Source: Gammaproteobacteria bacterium
GTDB lineage: Bacteria; Pseudomonadota; Gammaproteobacteria; Steroidobacterales; Steroidobacteraceae
Assembly: GCA_017577615.1 (NCBI GenBank)
Contig: PKRE01000004.1
Location: forward strand, 254,457 to 318,456
DNA length: 64,000 bases
Direction of reading: 5' to 3'
Shown: in pieces, positions 52,045 to 60,445 of the stretch
Numbering within the stretch: the stretch's first letter is position 1
How the letters are laid out: each line of letters begins with the position of its first letter
The notes under the pieces: generated by a model
Databases searched by the model: none
Told to the model about the DNA's origin: nothing
The model's input: only the letters and a program-made list of their open reading frames with translations
Position numbers and translations under genes: made by a program

Positions 52045-53442
52045 ATGTTGCCCGTCATTGCGCTCGTCGGCAGACCGAACGTTGGCAAGTCCACGCTGTT
52101 CAACGTGCTCACGGGGACTCGCGACGCGCTCGTTGCGGACGAGCCGGGCCTCACGCGCGATCGCAAGTACGGCTACGGAAAGATCGGCCCCGTTCCGTAC
52201 ATCGTGGTGGATACCGGCGGGCTGGTCGCCGATGCCGAAGGCATCGAGGAGTTGATGGCGCGTCAGACGCTGCGCGCCGTCGAGGAAGCCGATCGCGTGC
52301 TGTTCCTGGTCGATGTGCGCGAGGGCCTCACGCCGTCGGATCATTTCGTCGCGCAGACACTGCGCAAGCACGGCAAGGACGTCGTCCTCGTCGCAAACAA
52401 GGCAGAAGGGCTCGATCGGGCCAGCGCGGCTGCCGATTTCTATCAGCTCGGTTTCGGCGAGCCGCAGCCGATCTCTTCCGCGCACGGCGATGGCATACGC
52501 GCGCTCATGGAGCACGCGCTCGCAGGGTTCGAAGTGCCCGAGGCGCCCACGGCCTTGGAGCGAGACGATGCGATTCGCGTGGCCGTGATCGGCCGGCCGA
52601 ACGTCGGCAAGTCGACGCTCATCAATCGTCTCGTCGGCGAGGAGCGCCTGATCGCATACGATCAACCCGGCACGACGCGCGATACCGTGCTCGTGCCGTT
52701 CGAGCGCGACGGACGCAAGTACGTGCTGATCGACACTGCAGGCGTGCGACGCCGTGCGCGCGTGGAAGAGGCCATCGAGAAGTTCAGCGTCATCAAGGCG
52801 CTGCAAGCGATCGATTCAGCGCACGTCGTGATCGGCATGATCGACGCTCACGACACGGTGGCGGAGCAGGACGCCAGCCTGTTTGGCATGGTGGCCGAGC
52901 GCGGTCGCGGGCTGATCATTGCGGTGAACAAGTGGGACGGCATCCCACCGGACAAGCGCGACCAGATCCGCGTCGGTCTCGACTTGCGTCTGCGGTTTCT
53001 AGACTTCGCGCCTCTCTTCTTCATCTCGGCGTTACATGGCACCGGCGTGGGTGAATTGATCAGCGCCGTCGGTCGCGTGTACGACGCAGCAATGCGCGAG
53101 CTGCCGACGCCGGTGCTGACCCGGGTGCTCGAGAACGCCGTGCAACGCCACTCGCCGCCGCTCGTGCGCGGCCGGCGCATCAAGCTGCGTTACGCACATC
53201 AAGGCGGACGCAATCCGCCCATCATCGTCGTGCACGGCAATCAAGTCGAGCACGTGCCCGATGCGTATCGTCGCTATTTGAGCAATGTCTTCCGGGAGCA
53301 TTTCCAGCTCGAGGGCACGCCCGTGCGCGTCGAGTTCCGATCGGATGAGAATCCATTCAAGGACAGGCGCAACCGGCTCACTGCACGGCAGCGCCGCAAG
53401 CGGCGCAGAGTGATCGAACGAGCTCGGAGAGGACGACGGTGA
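52045..53442 (+). CDS. der: Ribosome assembly GTPase Der
   Basis: Essential GTPase with two tandem G domains, acting in 50S assembly. It has 465 residues from ATG 52045 (MLPVIALVGRPNVGKSTL); an in-frame GTG three codons upstream is less like the family start. G1 motifs GRPNVGKS occur twice (about 8-15 and 188-195), with DTGG and DTAG as G3 and NKAE and NKWD as G4. The C-terminal KH-like domain ends with a strongly basic tail (RQRRKRRRVIERARRGRR). Confidence 0.97.
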   Translation: MLPVIALVGRPNVGKSTLFNVLTGTRDALVADEPGLTRDRKYGYGKIGPVPYIVVDTGGLVADAEGIEELMARQTLRAVEEADRVLFLVDVREGLTPSDHFVAQTLRKHGKDVVLVANKAEGLDRASAAADFYQLGFGEPQPISSAHGDGIRALMEHALAGFEVPEAPTALERDDAIRVAVIGRPNVGKSTLINRLVGEERLIAYDQPGTTRDTVLVPFERDGRKYVLIDTAGVRRRARVEEAIEKFSVIKALQAIDSAHVVIGMIDAHDTVAEQDASLFGMVAERGRGLIIAVNKWDGIPPDKRDQIRVGLDLRLRFLDFAPLFFISALHGTGVGELISAVGRVYDAAMRELPTPVLTRVLENAVQRHSPPLVRGRRIKLRYAHQGGRNPPIIVVHGNQVEHVPDAYRRYLSNVFREHFQLEGTPVRVEFRSDENPFKDRRNRLTARQRRKRRRVIERARRGRR

Positions 53443-53452
53443 GGAGAAAGCA

Positions 53453-53490
53453 GTAGGGAAGAGGGAACAGGGAACAGGAAGAGGAACGGC
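53453..53490. repeat. GGGAACA heptads after der
   Basis: GTAGGGA-AGAGGGA-ACAGGGA-ACAGGAA-GAGGAAC, purine-rich on the coding strand, beginning about 10 bases after the der stop. Confidence 0.8.
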
Positions 53491-53508
53491 GCCTCGGCAT
53501 CTAAGCGC

Positions 53509-53543
53509 CTACAGCCTACAGTCTACGGTCTACAGCCTACAGC
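53509..53543. repeat. CTACAGC heptads upstream of metX-family gene
   Basis: CTACAGC-CTACAGT-CTACGGT-CTACAGC-CTACAGC, ending 11 bases before the ATG at 53555. It occupies the position where a ribosome site would be expected. Confidence 0.85.
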
Positions 53544-53554
53544 ACAGCCAAACC

Positions 53555-54652
53555 ATGAGCTCTGCGCGCAAAATCCTGAAGCTCGATCGTCCGTTCGAGA
53601 TGCGACGCGGCGGTACGCTGCACGGGGTCGAGGTTGCATACGAGACCTGGGGCGAGCTCAGCGCGGCTCGCGACAACGCGATCCTGATCTTCACCGGCTT
53701 GTCGCCTTCGGCGCATGCCGCGTCCTCGATCGAGGATCCCTCGCCTGGATGGTGGGAGGACATGATCGGACCGGGACGGCCGATCGACACGCGCCGTTAT
53801 TTCGTCATCTGCGTGAACTCGCTCGGCAGCCCCTTTGGCTCGACTTCGCCGGCGTCGATCAACCCGGCAACGGGCGAGCCCTATCGTCTGACTTTTCCGG
53901 TGCTGACGGTCGAGGACATCGCGCGTGCAGGTCACGAGGTCGTGCGCGCTTTCGGCGTGACGCAGCTGGCATCGGTCGTCGGTCCTTCGTTGGGCGGCAT
54001 GTCAGTGCTTGCCTATTGCGCGCTCTTCCCGAATGCGGCACGCACGGTCGTGAGCATTTCCGCCTCGGCGCGTTCGTTGCCGTTCGCGATCGCGCTGCGT
54101 TCTCTGCAACGCGAGATCATTCGCCGCGATCCGTTGTGGAAGGAAGGTAATTACACCCCCGATGCCATTCCCGTGTGCGGCATGCGCCTTGCGCGCAAGC
54201 TCGGCGTGATCACTTATCGCTCTGCCAAAGAGTGGGCGCTGCGTTTCGGGCGCGAGCGGGCCAGCGTGGAGCGCAAGCCGGGAGATCCGTTCGGCATCGA
54301 CTTCGAGATCGAGTCCTACCTCGAGCATCACGCATCGAAGTTCACCGGTCAGTTCGATCCGAACTGTTATCTATATTTGTCGCGCGCCATGGACTTGTTC
54401 GATCTGGCCGATCACGGCGGTGGATCGGTTGCCGAAGCGTTGCGGCGCTTCACCGTTGAGCGTGCATTGGTGATCGGTGTCGAGACAGATCTCCTGTTCC
54501 CGATCGAGCAGCAAGAGGAGCTGGCGGAAGGCCTGCGCGCCGGCGGCCGCGATGTGACGTTTGCGCGCTTGCCATCCATTCAGGGACACGACTCGTTCCT
54601 CGTCGACATGGATCGCTTCCGGCCGGTCATTGCGGAGTTTTTTAGTGGGTAG
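53555..54652 (+). CDS. metX: MetX-family O-acyltransferase (serine/homoserine O-succinyl- or acetyltransferase)
   Basis: Alpha/beta-hydrolase acyltransferase of 365 residues. The nucleophile elbow is VVGPSLGGMSVLAYCALFP (Ser near 147); the acid and base are in GVETDLLFP and IQGHDSFLVD. Classic homoserine acetyltransferases have GGSLGGMQALEWA; this protein instead has GPSLGGMSVLAY, LSPSAHAASS and SARSLPFAIALRSLQREI, features I associate with the serine O-succinyltransferase branch found in Xanthomonadales. So it may feed cysteine rather than methionine synthesis. The acyl donor cannot be decided by eye. It stands alone between repeats. Confidence 0.85.
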   Translation: MSSARKILKLDRPFEMRRGGTLHGVEVAYETWGELSAARDNAILIFTGLSPSAHAASSIEDPSPGWWEDMIGPGRPIDTRRYFVICVNSLGSPFGSTSPASINPATGEPYRLTFPVLTVEDIARAGHEVVRAFGVTQLASVVGPSLGGMSVLAYCALFPNAARTVVSISASARSLPFAIALRSLQREIIRRDPLWKEGNYTPDAIPVCGMRLARKLGVITYRSAKEWALRFGRERASVERKPGDPFGIDFEIESYLEHHASKFTGQFDPNCYLYLSRAMDLFDLADHGGGSVAEALRRFTVERALVIGVETDLLFPIEQQEELAEGLRAGGRDVTFARLPSIQGHDSFLVDMDRFRPVIAEFFSG

Positions 54653-54663
54653 GGCGCGGGACA

Positions 54664-54734
54664 CGCGTGCGAAGCGCGTAGTCATTCCCGTTTTCCGTGC
54701 CAGATTGCAATGCTTCGGCACGCGAAGCGCGTGC
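54664..54734. repeat. Paired GCGAAGC-type hairpins
   Basis: CGCGTGC-GAA-GCGCG near 54665-54678 and GCACGC-GAAGC-GCGTGC at 54718-54734 flank a 40-base stretch between the metX-family gene and bioA. Confidence 0.5.
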
Positions 54735-54751
54735 TAACGCGATCTGCTACC

Positions 54752-54796
54752 CTTACAGCCCCTCACCTACAGCCTACAGCGTAGAGCCGACAGCCT
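54752..54796. repeat. Heptad array abutting bioA start
   Basis: CTTACAG-CCCCTCA-CCTACAG-CCTACAG-CGTAGAG-CCGACAG, and the next unit CCTATGG contains the bioA ATG. Six registers of exact period. Confidence 0.88.
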
Positions 54797-56101
54797 ATGG
54801 TGACTAGACAAACCTCTTCTGTTTCCTGGGCCGAGCGGGACGCGGCGGTCGTGTGGCATGGCTTCACGCAGATGTCGTGTTACACAGAGAACGCGCCCGT
54901 GATCGTGGAACGTGCCGAAGGACGCGAGCTCATCGACGTCGACGGTCGGCGCTATCTCGATGCGATCTCATCGCTGTGGGTGACGACGCTTGGGCATCGC
55001 GTGCCGGAGCTCGACGCTGCCGTGCGCGAGCAGCTCGATCGTGTGGCGCATTCGACCATGCTCGGCAACGGCAATCGCATCGTGATCGAGTTTTCCGAGG
55101 CGCTGGCGAAGGTCGTGCCGGTGGACGGTCCGCATTTCCTGTATGCGTCCGACGGCGCGGCCGCAGTGGAGCAGGCGCTCAAGATCGCTTTTCAATATTG
55201 GACCAATCAAGGCATTCGCGGCCGTCATACTTACCTCGCGTTCGGCGATGCCTATCATGGCGATACTGTCGGCGGAATCTCGCTCGGCGCCGGCGGCTTC
55301 GGAACGGACGTTTTCGATCCGCTTCGTTTCAAGGTATTGCGCGCTCCGTCGTTTCGTAACCCGGATGCATTCAAAGAGGCTGCCAGACTCGTCGAGCAGC
55401 ACGCAGAGTCGCTCGCGGCGGTGGTCGTCGAGCCGCTCGTGCAAGGTGCGGCGGGGATGCTCATTGCAGAGCCGTCGCGCTTCGGCATCTTGCAAGAAGC
55501 CTGTCGCAAGACGGGCGTCTTGCTGATCTGCGACGAGGTGGCGACGGGATTCGGTCGCACCGGAACGCTCTTCGCTTCGGAGCAATGCGGCTTGCGCCCG
55601 GATCTCATGTGCCTCGGGAAGGGGATCACCGGCGGTTATTTGCCCATGTCGGTGACGGTGGCGAGCGATCGTGTCTATCGCGCGTTCCTGGGACCGGACT
55701 TGAGCGAGAAGACCTTCTATCACGGGCATTCGTACGGCGGGAATGCGTTGGCGGCTGCCGTGGCGCTGCGCCATCTTCAGCTGCTCGAGGAGTGGGACGT
55801 GCTGAGCAACGTGCGCGCACGTGCGACGCAGCTGCGCGAAGCGCTCACGACGCGGATTCAACCACTGCGCGGCGTGCATGAGATTCGCCAATGCGGTCTC
55901 ATGGCCGCTGTGGAGCTGGCGAACGATTCTGCGCAGCGGCGCCTTGCAAGACGCACCTGCGCGGCGATGGTTCGCCGCGGCGTGCTGGCGCGCTCGCTCG
56001 GCAGCAATGTCATTCTCGTCCTGCCGCTGACGATCACGGCGGAGGAAGTCGAGCGCGTCGTGACGACCTTGCAGGCGGCGATCGACGAGGTGGTCGTGTG
56101 A
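54797..56101 (+). CDS. bioA: Adenosylmethionine-8-amino-7-oxononanoate aminotransferase
   Basis: PLP enzyme of biotin synthesis making 7,8-diaminopelargonate (DAPA) from KAPA with AdoMet as amino donor. It has 434 residues. VWHGFTQMSCY near 19-29, SLWVTTLGH, DAYHGDTVGG, ICDEVATGFGRTG and the PLP lysine in CLGKGITGGYLPMS identify a class III aminotransferase of BioA type. Its stop overlaps the bioF start (GTGA). Other class III enzymes are possible, but context settles the role. Confidence 0.93.
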   Translation: MVTRQTSSVSWAERDAAVVWHGFTQMSCYTENAPVIVERAEGRELIDVDGRRYLDAISSLWVTTLGHRVPELDAAVREQLDRVAHSTMLGNGNRIVIEFSEALAKVVPVDGPHFLYASDGAAAVEQALKIAFQYWTNQGIRGRHTYLAFGDAYHGDTVGGISLGAGGFGTDVFDPLRFKVLRAPSFRNPDAFKEAARLVEQHAESLAAVVVEPLVQGAAGMLIAEPSRFGILQEACRKTGVLLICDEVATGFGRTGTLFASEQCGLRPDLMCLGKGITGGYLPMSVTVASDRVYRAFLGPDLSEKTFYHGHSYGGNALAAAVALRHLQLLEEWDVLSNVRARATQLREALTTRIQPLRGVHEIRQCGLMAAVELANDSAQRRLARRTCAAMVRRGVLARSLGSNVILVLPLTITAEEVERVVTTLQAAIDEVVV

Positions 56102-57219
56102 CCGCATGGGATGACTGGCTGCGCGCCGAGCTCGATGCGGTGCGCGCCGCGAATCGTTGGCGACGCACCGTTGCATTCGACGGCGACGGTCCGACGGGCC
56201 GAGTCGGCGATCGCGAGCTCGTGAGTTTTGCATCGAATGACTATCTCGGCCTTGCGGCGCACCCGCGCGTGCGTCAAGCAGCCATCGAGGCGCTCCAGAA
56301 ATGGGGTGCTGGATCGAGCGCGTCGCGACTCGTCACCGGCACGCGCACGCTTCATCACGAGCTCGAGGAAACGATCGCGGCGTGGAAGGGCACAGAGGCC
56401 GCGCTCGTGTTTCCCACGGGCTATGCCGCGAACCTCGGCGTGCTGCAAGTCTTCGGCGTGGCCGATGCGACGATTTTCAGCGACGAGCTGAACCACGCTT
56501 CGATCATCGATGGCTGTCGGCTCGCACGCGCGCGCAAAATCGTCTTTCGCCACAATGACGTGGATCACCTGCGCGAGCTCATGCGCGAGACGAGCGGTAG
56601 GAAGATCGTCGTCACCGAAGCCGTTTTCTCCATGGATGGCGACGTGGCGCCGTTCGATGCGCTGCTCGAACTGTGCATGGCGCACGGTGCCTTGCTCGTC
56701 GTCGACGAGGCACACGCCGTGCTCAGCGGCTCGAGCCTGCGCAGCGACTATCCCGGCTACATCCGCATCGGCACGTTGTCGAAGACGCTCGGTGCGCTCG
56801 GCGGCTGGGTCGCCGGGACGCGTGCGGTCATCGACTTGCTCGTCAATCGCGCGCGCACCTTCATCTTCACGACGGCGTTGACGCCGGCCGACGCGGCGGC
56901 AGCGCGTGCTGCGCTGTCCGTTTACCGCAGCGACGAAGGCGAACGCTTGCGCGCACGGCTACGCAGGTTCGTCGATACGATTCGGCCCGGGCACGCCTCG
57001 CCGATCATACCCATCGTGCTCGGCGCCGAAAGCGCCGCGCTCGCGGCATCGCAAGCCTTGTTGGAGCGCGGCCTGTACGTGCCGGCGATTCGTCCGCCCA
57101 CGGTCCCCGTGGGCACGTCACGGCTGCGCGTTGCGCTCTCGGCCGCTCACACACCGGAGATGATCGAGCGGCTGCGGGATGCGCTCGCGACGTTGAGCGC
57201 AGAGTCAGTAAGCTCGTGA
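56098..57219 (+). CDS. bioF: 8-amino-7-oxononanoate synthase
   Basis: PLP alpha-oxoamine synthase that condenses pimeloyl-ACP/CoA with alanine to KAPA. It has 373 residues from GTG 56098 (VTAWDDWLRAEL). SFASNDYLGLAAHPRV near 43-58, SRLVTGTRTLHHELE, DELNHASIIDG and the PLP lysine in GTLSKTLGALGGW are typical. A longer open frame into bioA is an artefact. Second gene of bioAFD. Confidence 0.95.
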   Translation: MTAWDDWLRAELDAVRAANRWRRTVAFDGDGPTGRVGDRELVSFASNDYLGLAAHPRVRQAAIEALQKWGAGSSASRLVTGTRTLHHELEETIAAWKGTEAALVFPTGYAANLGVLQVFGVADATIFSDELNHASIIDGCRLARARKIVFRHNDVDHLRELMRETSGRKIVVTEAVFSMDGDVAPFDALLELCMAHGALLVVDEAHAVLSGSSLRSDYPGYIRIGTLSKTLGALGGWVAGTRAVIDLLVNRARTFIFTTALTPADAAAARAALSVYRSDEGERLRARLRRFVDTIRPGHASPIIPIVLGAESAALAASQALLERGLYVPAIRPPTVPVGTSRLRVALSAAHTPEMIERLRDALATLSAESVSS

Positions 57220-57264
57220 AAGGAATTGCGCGCAAACATTCAGCTCACACCAGCATTGCCATCC

Positions 57265-57888
57265 ATGTCGCTTCGTTCCGCACGCATCGTCATTGCAGGC
57301 ACTGGCACCGAGGTCGGCAAGACCTGGACGGCAGTCAAGCTGATCGAGCACGCTCGAGCGCAAGGCTTGACGGTGGCAGCGCGCAAACCGGCGCAGTCGT
57401 ATGCACGCGATGACAGCGTGACTGATGCCGACTTGCTTGCGGCGGCGACTGGCGAATCGCCACACCAGGTGTGCCCGGCGCACCGCTGGTATCCCGTGCC
57501 AATGGCGCCGCCGATGGCAGCAGACGTGCTCGCCCGGCCGCAGATTCGCTTGGACGAGCTCATCGCCGAGACGCCGTGGCCGAATGCGGATCTGACACTG
57601 ATCGAGACGGCAGGCGGGTTGTGCTCGCCGATCGCGCACGACGCAGACAATCTCGAGCTCATCGAGCGCCTTGCGCCGACGAGAACGTTACTCGTTGCGG
57701 ATGCCGGGCTCGGAACGCTCAACCTCGTGCGGCTCTGTCTGCGCGCGCTCGGGGAGAAGCCGACGCTTGTGTTCTTGAACCGCTTCGATCCAGACAACGA
57801 CCTGCATCGAAGAAACTGGCAGTGGCTGAACACGGAGGGCGTGCAGCTTGCGCGCGACGTGCCGGAAGCACTGGCACAGCTGACTTGA
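57265..57888 (+). CDS. bioD: Dethiobiotin synthetase
   Basis: ATP-dependent ring closure of DAPA with CO2. It has 207 residues from ATG 57265 (MSLRSARIVIAG). The P-loop is GTGTEVGKTW (13-22). ARKPAQSYARDD replaces the more common YKPVQTG form, and ETAGGLCSPIAHD is near 114-126. A TTG 13 codons upstream is in frame. bioC, bioH and bioB are not in the window, so pimeloyl supply and the last step must be encoded elsewhere. Confidence 0.9.
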   Translation: MSLRSARIVIAGTGTEVGKTWTAVKLIEHARAQGLTVAARKPAQSYARDDSVTDADLLAAATGESPHQVCPAHRWYPVPMAPPMAADVLARPQIRLDELIAETPWPNADLTLIETAGGLCSPIAHDADNLELIERLAPTRTLLVADAGLGTLNLVRLCLRALGEKPTLVFLNRFDPDNDLHRRNWQWLNTEGVQLARDVPEALAQLT

Positions 57889-57904
57889 TGCTTCCGGCTG
57901 CAGG

Positions 57905-57924
57905 CACGCGCGAGCGCGCGCGTG
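57905..57924. terminator. Perfect hairpin between convergent bioD and peptidase genes
   Basis: CACGCGCG-AGCG-CGCGCGTG, 8-bp arms with a 4-base loop, filling the 38-bp gap. There is no T-tract, so termination is only suggested. Confidence 0.4.
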
Positions 57925-57926
57925 TC

Positions 57927-58757
57927 TCAATCGAACAAGAACAACGCCGGATCCACCATGGCACCGTTGAGCGACACGCCCCAGTGCAAATGGGGGCCGG
58001 TGACGCGGCCCGTGGCGCCGACGGTGCCGAGCATGTCGCCCGCCTTCACTCGATCGCCACGCTTGACATCGATGCGATCGAGGTGACAGTACATGGTGAC
58101 CAGCCCGGCGCCGTGATCGACGAAGACGGTATTGCCATTGAAGAAGAAATCGCCGACTTCGACGACCTCGCCGTCGGCAGGCGCCAGCACTGGCGTGCCG
58201 GTCGGTGCAGCGATGTCCATGCCGGAATGCGGCTGGCGCGGCTGACCGTTGAGGATGCGGCGCGCGCCGTACGAATCGGAACGCGTGCCCGACACCGGTG
58301 CCGCGAATCGAAAGCTCGGCATCATGGTGTCGGTGAAGCGTTGCAGCGCTTGGCGCGAACGGCGTCGCTCGGCAGCGATCCGCTCCAGATCCTCGGGCTT
58401 CGGTGTCACCAGGCGTTGATTCTTGATCGTCAGGTGCTGCGTCCGATACTGCTTCTCGGCGACGCGAAAGGGCACCTCGACCTTGCCTTCGCTCGTGTGG
58501 ACGATGACTTTGTGCTCGCCCGGTGCGGTGTCGAGCGGAATTCCCACGACCGCCAGCCAACGACCTTCGTGCTCTACGACGGCGAGCCGCTTGCCGTTGA
58601 GCGTGGCCAGCGGGGCGCGATCACCTGCGCCAGTGGGCAAGCTCACGAGCGCGACGCCGCCGGGCACGCGGCTTTCCCGTGGCAGGGCGTGGGCAAGTGT
58701 GGCAAGAGTGCACAGCGTCAAGGCCAGCAGCGCCTTGCGGAGACCGATCGAGATCAT
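57927..58757 (-). CDS. Exported M23/LytM-family metallopeptidase
   Basis: A secreted protein of 276 residues with signal peptide (about 1-24, LLALTLCTLATLAHA). An N-terminal beta domain is followed by the LytM fold, whose zinc ligands are all present: HSGMD (HxxxD) near 204-208 and HLHWG (HxH) near 257-261, plus VDHGAGLVTMYCHLD. A complete site suggests an active peptidoglycan endopeptidase rather than an EnvC/NlpD-type activator. It lies 17 bp downstream of xseA and is probably cotranscribed. Confidence 0.92.
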   Translation of the reverse strand: MISIGLRKALLALTLCTLATLAHALPRESRVPGGVALVSLPTGAGDRAPLATLNGKRLAVVEHEGRWLAVVGIPLDTAPGEHKVIVHTSEGKVEVPFRVAEKQYRTQHLTIKNQRLVTPKPEDLERIAAERRRSRQALQRFTDTMMPSFRFAAPVSGTRSDSYGARRILNGQPRQPHSGMDIAAPTGTPVLAPADGEVVEVGDFFFNGNTVFVDHGAGLVTMYCHLDRIDVKRGDRVKAGDMLGTVGATGRVTGPHLHWGVSLNGAMVDPALFLFD

Positions 58758-58774
58758 CGAGGCAAACCTAGTCG

Positions 58775-60208
58775 TTACTCGTTGTTCGGGTCGTCATCAT
58801 CGAGCAGGCGCAGCTGGCGATTCTCTCCCGTCGTCGTGGCTTCGACACGGGCTTGGATCTCACCTTGCGCCAGTCGTGCTCGGATTCGTTGCCCCATTTT
58901 GACAGCCGTGCTGGTCGTGACAACGTGTCCCCATTCGTCGGTGACGATGGCGTAACCGCGTTGAAGCGTCGCAAGCGGGCTCATCGCATCGAGCATGCCC
59001 GCGGCAAGAGCGAACCGTCTCTTGATGTCATAGAGACGCGCGTTCATTGCCGCGGCGAGCGCGTTGCGGGCGAGCTCGAGGCGACCTTTCGCTGCGGCGA
59101 CTCGCAGCGCAGGCGAGCAGCGTCGCAGGTGCGCGATCAGGTTCGCCAGGCTGCTGCGGCGGATGGCCAGCGAGTGGCGCATCGCGCGCAACAGTCTGCG
59201 CTCGAGCTCGTCGAGCCGTTGCGCGTGCTGCTCGAGCTCGAACCGGGGATTGCGGCGTTGCAGCCGCCGCGTGAGCCAGTCCATACGCTGAATGCGCTCG
59301 TTCAGCAGCCGCCGCAGCGTGCTCGTCAGCCGTCGCTCGAGCGTGGCGAACGCACGGACCCACTCGGCGCTATCGGGCACGACGAGCTCCGCGGCACCGG
59401 AAGGTGTCGGAGCGCGCACGTCCGCTACGAAATCGGCGATCGTGAAGTCCACCTCGTGCCCGACGCCGCTCACGATCGGAATCGGACATTCGTAGATCGC
59501 GCGCGCAACGATCTCCTCGTTGAAGGCCCACAGGTCCTCGAGCGAGCCGCCGCCGCGGGCGAGGATGAGCACATCGCATTCGGCGCGACGGCCGGCAAGG
59601 CGGATCGCCGCGGCAATCTGCGGCGCGGCGGCCGCGCCCTGAACCTGGACCGGATAGATGAGCACCGGAATGCTGCAGAAGCGACGCTTGAGGATGTGCA
59701 GGATGTCGCGGATCGCGGCGCCCGTCGGCGATGTGATGACGCCGATGCGGCGTGGAATCTTGGGCAGGCTGCGCTTGCGTGCTGGATCGAACAGCCCCTC
59801 GGCCGCCAACTTGTTCTTCAGCTCCTCGAACTTGCGCCTGAGAAGGCCTTCGCCAGCCTCCTCGATGTAGTCGAGGATGAACTGATAGTCACCTCTGGGC
59901 TCGTACAAGCTGACGCGGCCGCGCGCCTGAACGTGCATGCCGTCCTTCGGCGTGAAGCGCGCGAGAACATTGCGCTGCCGGAACATGGCACAGCGGATTT
60001 GCGCCGCCTCGTCCTTGAGCGAGAAGTACCAGTGACCGGACGAGGGCCGCGAGAAATTCGAGATCTCGCCCTCGAGCCATAGCGCCGGCAGGCCGCGCTC
60101 GAGCAGCATACGAGCCTCCCGGTTCAGGCGCGACGGCGTGTACACGTCGCGCGGCGGCGTCTCCGCAACCGGCGGCGGGGAGGGCGGAGCGGAAAAGAGG
60201 TCGGACAT
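58775..60208 (-). CDS. xseA: Exodeoxyribonuclease VII large subunit
   Basis: Nuclease subunit that degrades single-stranded DNA with XseB. It has 477 residues. An N-terminal OB fold (YTPSRLNREARMLLERGLPALWLEGEISNFSRPSSGHWYFSLKDE region, about 22-66) precedes the catalytic core with VITSPTGAAIRDI, ILARGGGSLEDLWAFNEE and GHEVDFTIADFVADVRAPTPSGAAEL, then a long coiled coil and the QRGYAIV end. It is divergent from guaB. Its xseB partner is not in the window. Confidence 0.96.
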   Translation of the reverse strand: MSDLFSAPPSPPPVAETPPRDVYTPSRLNREARMLLERGLPALWLEGEISNFSRPSSGHWYFSLKDEAAQIRCAMFRQRNVLARFTPKDGMHVQARGRVSLYEPRGDYQFILDYIEEAGEGLLRRKFEELKNKLAAEGLFDPARKRSLPKIPRRIGVITSPTGAAIRDILHILKRRFCSIPVLIYPVQVQGAAAAPQIAAAIRLAGRRAECDVLILARGGGSLEDLWAFNEEIVARAIYECPIPIVSGVGHEVDFTIADFVADVRAPTPSGAAELVVPDSAEWVRAFATLERRLTSTLRRLLNERIQRMDWLTRRLQRRNPRFELEQHAQRLDELERRLLRAMRHSLAIRRSSLANLIAHLRRCSPALRVAAAKGRLELARNALAAAMNARLYDIKRRFALAAGMLDAMSPLATLQRGYAIVTDEWGHVVTTSTAVKMGQRIRARLAQGEIQARVEATTTGENRQLRLLDDDDPNNE

Positions 60209-60327
60209 GGGCTCGCCAGGCTCTGGGCTGTGGAATACGAAGATGCGCTTCGCGCCGCACTGGCGCTTGTGATGTTGTCGGCCAACAGAATACAGGCAGT
60301 TGCTGCCCCTGGCGATGGGAAGGGAGT

Positions 60328-60369
60328 GGGAACAGGGAATCCGGAATGGAGAATCGGGAATAAGGATAG
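60328..60369. repeat. GGGAATC heptads between xseA and guaB
   Basis: GGGAACA-GGGAATC-CGGAATG-GAGAATC-GGGAATA-AGGATAG, six exact registers. C-rich strand faces the xseA start, in keeping with the polarity seen elsewhere. A weaker GGCT-type stretch lies at 60209-60236. Confidence 0.85.
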
Positions 60370-60404
60370 AAGGGGCGCGTCTGGTGTCGAAATCGTACGA
60401 CGCG

Positions 60405-60410
60405 TAAAAT
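60405..60410 (+). promoter_or_regulatory. Possible -10 box of guaB-guaA
   Basis: TAAAAT 36 bases before the guaB ATG; CTGGTG 18 bases upstream is a weak -35. An 8-bp palindrome TCGTACGA (60393-60400) lies between them and could bind a regulator. No PurR box was recognised. Confidence 0.4.
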
Positions 60411-60445
60411 TACAAGCTTTAATCGATCATCCGTGAGCTCCCTAC

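Noticed and set aside
53453..53543. CRISPR-like array between der and the metX-family gene
   Set aside because: Units are 7 bp without spacers, and no cas genes are present.
57471..58955. 494-codon + strand frame over bioD, the LytM peptidase and xseA
   Set aside because: Overlaps three recognised genes and has no family features.
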